A stretch of 5,456 nt of DNA, taken from contig PMCE01000461.1 of the NCBI GenBank assembly GCA_003154025.1, forward strand, positions 963 to 6,418. Reading direction: 5' to 3'. The position numbers and the translations under genes were made by a program. This stretch comes from Syntrophaceae bacterium. Its GTDB lineage: Bacteria; Desulfobacterota; SM23-61. Below, in pieces: positions 2,826 through 5,456 of this stretch (position 1 is its first letter; every line of letters begins with the position of its first letter). Below the pieces are notes generated by a model. That model did no database searches, was not told the DNA's origin, and worked only from the letters and a program-made list of their open reading frames with translations.

Positions 2826-5456
2826 TTATTGGAGGACGACTTCAAATTCCATTTCTCTCTCCCTCCCCTGAGGGTCTTTTCTAAGGATCTTGACTATTGC
2901 CCGATCGCCTTTTTTCTTGAAAAGGAGCTCGATGCGGACATCCTCAGCACTCTGCACGGGCACTTGATCGAGAGAGAGGATTCGATCCCCCTTCTGTAAA
3001 CCCGCTTTCTCCGAAACGCTCCCATGAGAAAAACCTTGAATGATCGGCGGCCCCTTTTCTTCCGCCAGAGTTATCATGAGCCGGGGAGTGCCTTCCAGGG
3101 GAACGGGCGCCGGGTTCACGATGAAATGAGCGATCCCCTTCCCCCAATCCCCCTCATTCAAAAGGATGGAGTAATCGAAGCCATTTCTCCTCGCTGCCCG
3201 TTGGGGAATGCCGGAACCGTAGGCCAGATGCCCGCTTCCGGCCAGGACCACCATTTGATAGTCCGGATTCTTCTTCAAAAACCGGTCGACGGACTCGGCC
3301 ATGGTTTCATCCCATAGGATCTGTGCCTGGAGAAAAAAATCGAAGTTTTTGGCCTCAAAAGACGGGTGCTCCCGAAAGATCCTTTCCAGCCTTTCCCGGT
3401 AGACACGGTCCGAAAAATCCATCTGGGCGGGGATCCGCTTCTTCTCCTCCTCCGAAAGGGAATCCAAGCCGGTTTTGCCGACCTTTTCGGTTATCTCCCG
3501 CTGGATGTTTAAAGCCACTACGGGAATTTTCTCCTTGTGGGCGAACTGAAGAATCGGCCGGTAGAGGTTGTAATCGAACCTCCACCTTTGAAAATACTCG
3601 CTCTGTTTCAAGAAGGCCTTCTCACCGGTCCGGCCGTCGAGGTAATCGTCCACGGCTCCCTGGAAGGGCCTCTGGAACATCTCCATGCCGATAGCCACCC
3701 TTTTCCCCATCCGGTGCAGGGCCTGGATGATTTCCAGCTGAACCAGGTGGTGGGAGAACCGGTCATGATTTTCTCCCACGTAGATAATTTTCTTATCCGC
3801 CACCTCGCGGATGATCTGAGGGAGGGTCTTTACTGCGGAGACCTCAACAGCGGTCGTCTCCTGGACCAACTCTTTGACCATTCCTCGGCTGCTGTCTGCG
3901 GTTTTCTTGTTTACATTCTCCCCCTGGTTAAAGGAGACGAAGCTATACTTCCCATAATGGACGAGTTTGGGAAAGGCTGCGGCCATTTCCTCCTTGGACT
4001 CGGCGTGAAGAATGGCGATGACCTTCTTCGGGTTCCACGGGTTTTCTTTAACGGTCAGGCTGAAGCCTCCCTCCGCCTCCACCCGCCCGTAAAGCCTTTC
4101 CGCCAGGGGGTTCTTCTGGCCCAGGATCACCAGGGTTGACTTCTTTACGTCTTCATCTCTTACCTGGCCCGCTCTTTCGACTTTCGCCCCCATCCCCTTG
4201 AAATGATCCATGACCATTTGATAGATCTCTTCTCCTGCCGGAGGCGAAACCAGGAGGGTCTTTTCTTCATTCAACAAGCGGGCTATGACCGGAGGAAACT
4301 CTTCATCGGCCAGGGCGCGAGCCACGTCGTAGTCCTCATCGACGATGATTCTGTGCGGATATCGATCCAAGAGGACCTGAAAGCTGCTTTTCCCTTTTTC
4401 GACCGGAATGATATGTTTGACCCGGCCGCCGTTTGAATAGAAGGAAATCGGGAGGTCGAATCGGTTCGCCCTTCCCTTTTGCCGGACTTCAAACAACACT
4501 TCGAATTTTCCATCCCGGGGACGAACCTTCATTTCCCCAAGATCAAACTCCGCCATCCCTCTTTCATCTACCCACTGCTGGAAGAACCAACCTAACTCCC
4601 TCTTCGAATTCTTCTCGAAGGCGCTCTGCAGGTCCCGCCAGGTTGCGCTTTGAAACCGCTTTCCGTCCAAAAAAGTCTTCAGGGAACCGGAGAAAGCATT
4701 TTCCCCCACCAGGTTCTTCAACATGTGAAAGACCATCAACGACTTCCCGTAACCAATCGCCTGGGATGGCCGGCTGTTCCGCTCGCGGAAATCCTTCAAG
4801 GGAATTTCGTTCTTCGGGTTCACGTAACTCTGGTAATCGATGAGGGCTCCTTTCCGGTATTCAAAGCCCTTGCCCTTCTGTTCTTCGTAATAATGGTCCG
4901 CCAGGTAGGTCGTCAGGCCTTCCGCCCAGTTCCCTTTTCCAGAATCAACGTAAACCAGGTTTCCGAACCACTGGTGGAGGATCTCGTGGCCCAGCGAAGT
5001 TTCGAGGATGAAGGGAAGCCTCACCACCCCCTGACCCAAGAGCGTATAGGTAGGCATGGAATATCCGGTGGGCAAAAAGTTCTCGACGATGGAGAATCGC
5101 TTGTAGGGATACCGTCCCATCAGCCCCTCGTAGAGTTTCAGGTACTTCTTCGCCGCCTCGATGTAGGTTTGAGCCAGCTTTTGGTCCTCGGGGAAGAAAT
5201 AAGCATAAATCGTGATTCCATCCTGGTGACCCTCGCTCACCCGGAACCTTTGGGTGGCAATCAGAGTAAGATTTTCAAGAGGATGGGGGAAGGAGAAGGA
5301 AAACTCTTGGCTCCCGTCTTTCCGTTCGATCTCAATCTTTTCAGCTTCCGATACGGCTTCGTACCCTTTGGGCAAGCTCGCCGTCAGCTGGTAATGGCAA
5401 AGGCCAGCCACCTGCGGATACCACCCCCCCGCCAGGAATATCCCTTTCTCCCCGAT
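2826..5456 (-). CDS. M1 zinc metallopeptidase - ChaN - PDZ fusion, 5' end missing
   Basis: The frame is open to the window edge (876 codons visible). GTG 5411 is not the true start, because upstream codons IGEKGIFLAGGWYPQ continue typical M1 N-terminal sequence. In visible numbering, the end of the M1 N-terminal beta domain is about 1-100. The catalytic domain carries SIVEN (122-126, the GxMEN position), zinc motif HEILH (157-161), third ligand E179 in GNWAEG, and catalytic-type Y236 in GYGKS. An unassigned alpha/beta segment follows (about 390-520). The ChaN (Cofac_haem_bdg) domain (about 540-765) has GENHD (561-565), GMEMF (590-594), AQILWDETMA (711-720) and GSGHLAYG (740-747). A PDZ domain (about 793-876) contains AGLQKGDRILSLD. 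All M1 catalytic residues are present, so peptidase activity is expected. ChaN proteins are haem-binding envelope lipoproteins; the fusion is probably exported, but its signal sequence is outside the window. The substrate is unknown. The lipoprotein gene follows on the same strand. Confidence 0.9.
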   Translation of the reverse strand: MGEKGIFLAGGWYPQVAGLCHYQLTASLPKGYEAVSEAEKIEIERKDGSQEFSFSFPHPLENLTLIATQRFRVSEGHQDGITIYAYFFPEDQKLAQTYIEAAKKYLKLYEGLMGRYPYKRFSIVENFLPTGYSMPTYTLLGQGVVRLPFILETSLGHEILHQWFGNLVYVDSGKGNWAEGLTTYLADHYYEEQKGKGFEYRKGALIDYQSYVNPKNEIPLKDFRERNSRPSQAIGYGKSLMVFHMLKNLVGENAFSGSLKTFLDGKRFQSATWRDLQSAFEKNSKRELGWFFQQWVDERGMAEFDLGEMKVRPRDGKFEVLFEVRQKGRANRFDLPISFYSNGGRVKHIIPVEKGKSSFQVLLDRYPHRIIVDEDYDVARALADEEFPPVIARLLNEEKTLLVSPPAGEEIYQMVMDHFKGMGAKVERAGQVRDEDVKKSTLVILGQKNPLAERLYGRVEAEGGFSLTVKENPWNPKKVIAILHAESKEEMAAAFPKLVHYGKYSFVSFNQGENVNKKTADSSRGMVKELVQETTAVEVSAVKTLPQIIREVADKKIIYVGENHDRFSHHLVQLEIIQALHRMGKRVAIGMEMFQRPFQGAVDDYLDGRTGEKAFLKQSEYFQRWRFDYNLYRPILQFAHKEKIPVVALNIQREITEKVGKTGLDSLSEEEKKRIPAQMDFSDRVYRERLERIFREHPSFEAKNFDFFLQAQILWDETMAESVDRFLKKNPDYQMVVLAGSGHLAYGSGIPQRAARRNGFDYSILLNEGDWGKGIAHFIVNPAPVPLEGTPRLMITLAEEKGPPIIQGFSHGSVSEKAGLQKGDRILSLDQVPVQSAEDVRIELLFKKKGDRAIVKILRKDPQGREREMEFEVVLQ

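Noticed and set aside
2826..5411. GTG at 5411 as the start of the large minus-strand gene
   Set aside because: The frame stays open to the window edge with M1-like sequence upstream, and there is no Shine-Dalgarno; the true start lies outside the window.

Overview
The window reads as a piece of a bacterial chromosome with moderately high GC. It most likely comes from a Gram-negative, possibly Desulfobacterota/Deltaproteobacteria-like organism. That guess rests on the lipoprotein, the CitT/DiT1-type DASS carrier and the M1-ChaN-PDZ fusion; no marker gene is present, so the taxonomy is tentative.

Left end (1-453). This stretch has no ordinary gene, but its minus strand carries what looks like a complete tryptophan transcription attenuator. 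In transcription order it has a promoter with a perfect TTGACA box (256-285), a Shine-Dalgarno, a 20-codon leader peptide with four consecutive Trp codons (167-229), an 11-bp antiterminator (118-128 with 170-180) and an overlapping 13-bp terminator hairpin with a T-rich tail (93-136). The controlled gene must lie left of base 1 on the minus strand and is not visible; a trp biosynthesis or Trp uptake gene is the natural prediction. The plus-strand side of the same spacer holds the leader of the transporter gene and a 16-bp near-perfect palindrome (302-317) between the two divergent units.

Middle (454-2190). A complete DASS-family (CitT/DiT1-like) di-/tricarboxylate carrier (454-1878, +) is followed 25 bp later by a decayed 3' fragment of a RelE/ParE toxin gene (1904-2095, +). 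The fragment lacks its N-terminal half and has an in-frame amber codon. Bases 2096-2190 hold no gene; they contain one copy of a 16-bp direct repeat whose other copy lies just upstream of the transporter start.

Right (2191-5456, minus strand). A small lipoprotein with two LTxxQ-like motifs (Spy/CpxP-like) is preceded, 134 bp upstream on the same strand, by a large multidomain gene that runs off the right edge. It joins an M1 zinc metallopeptidase, an unassigned alpha/beta segment, a ChaN (Cofac_haem_bdg) domain and a C-terminal PDZ domain. Both proteins probably act in the cell envelope. They may be co-transcribed, but no promoter or terminator between them is convincing. They converge on the transporter.
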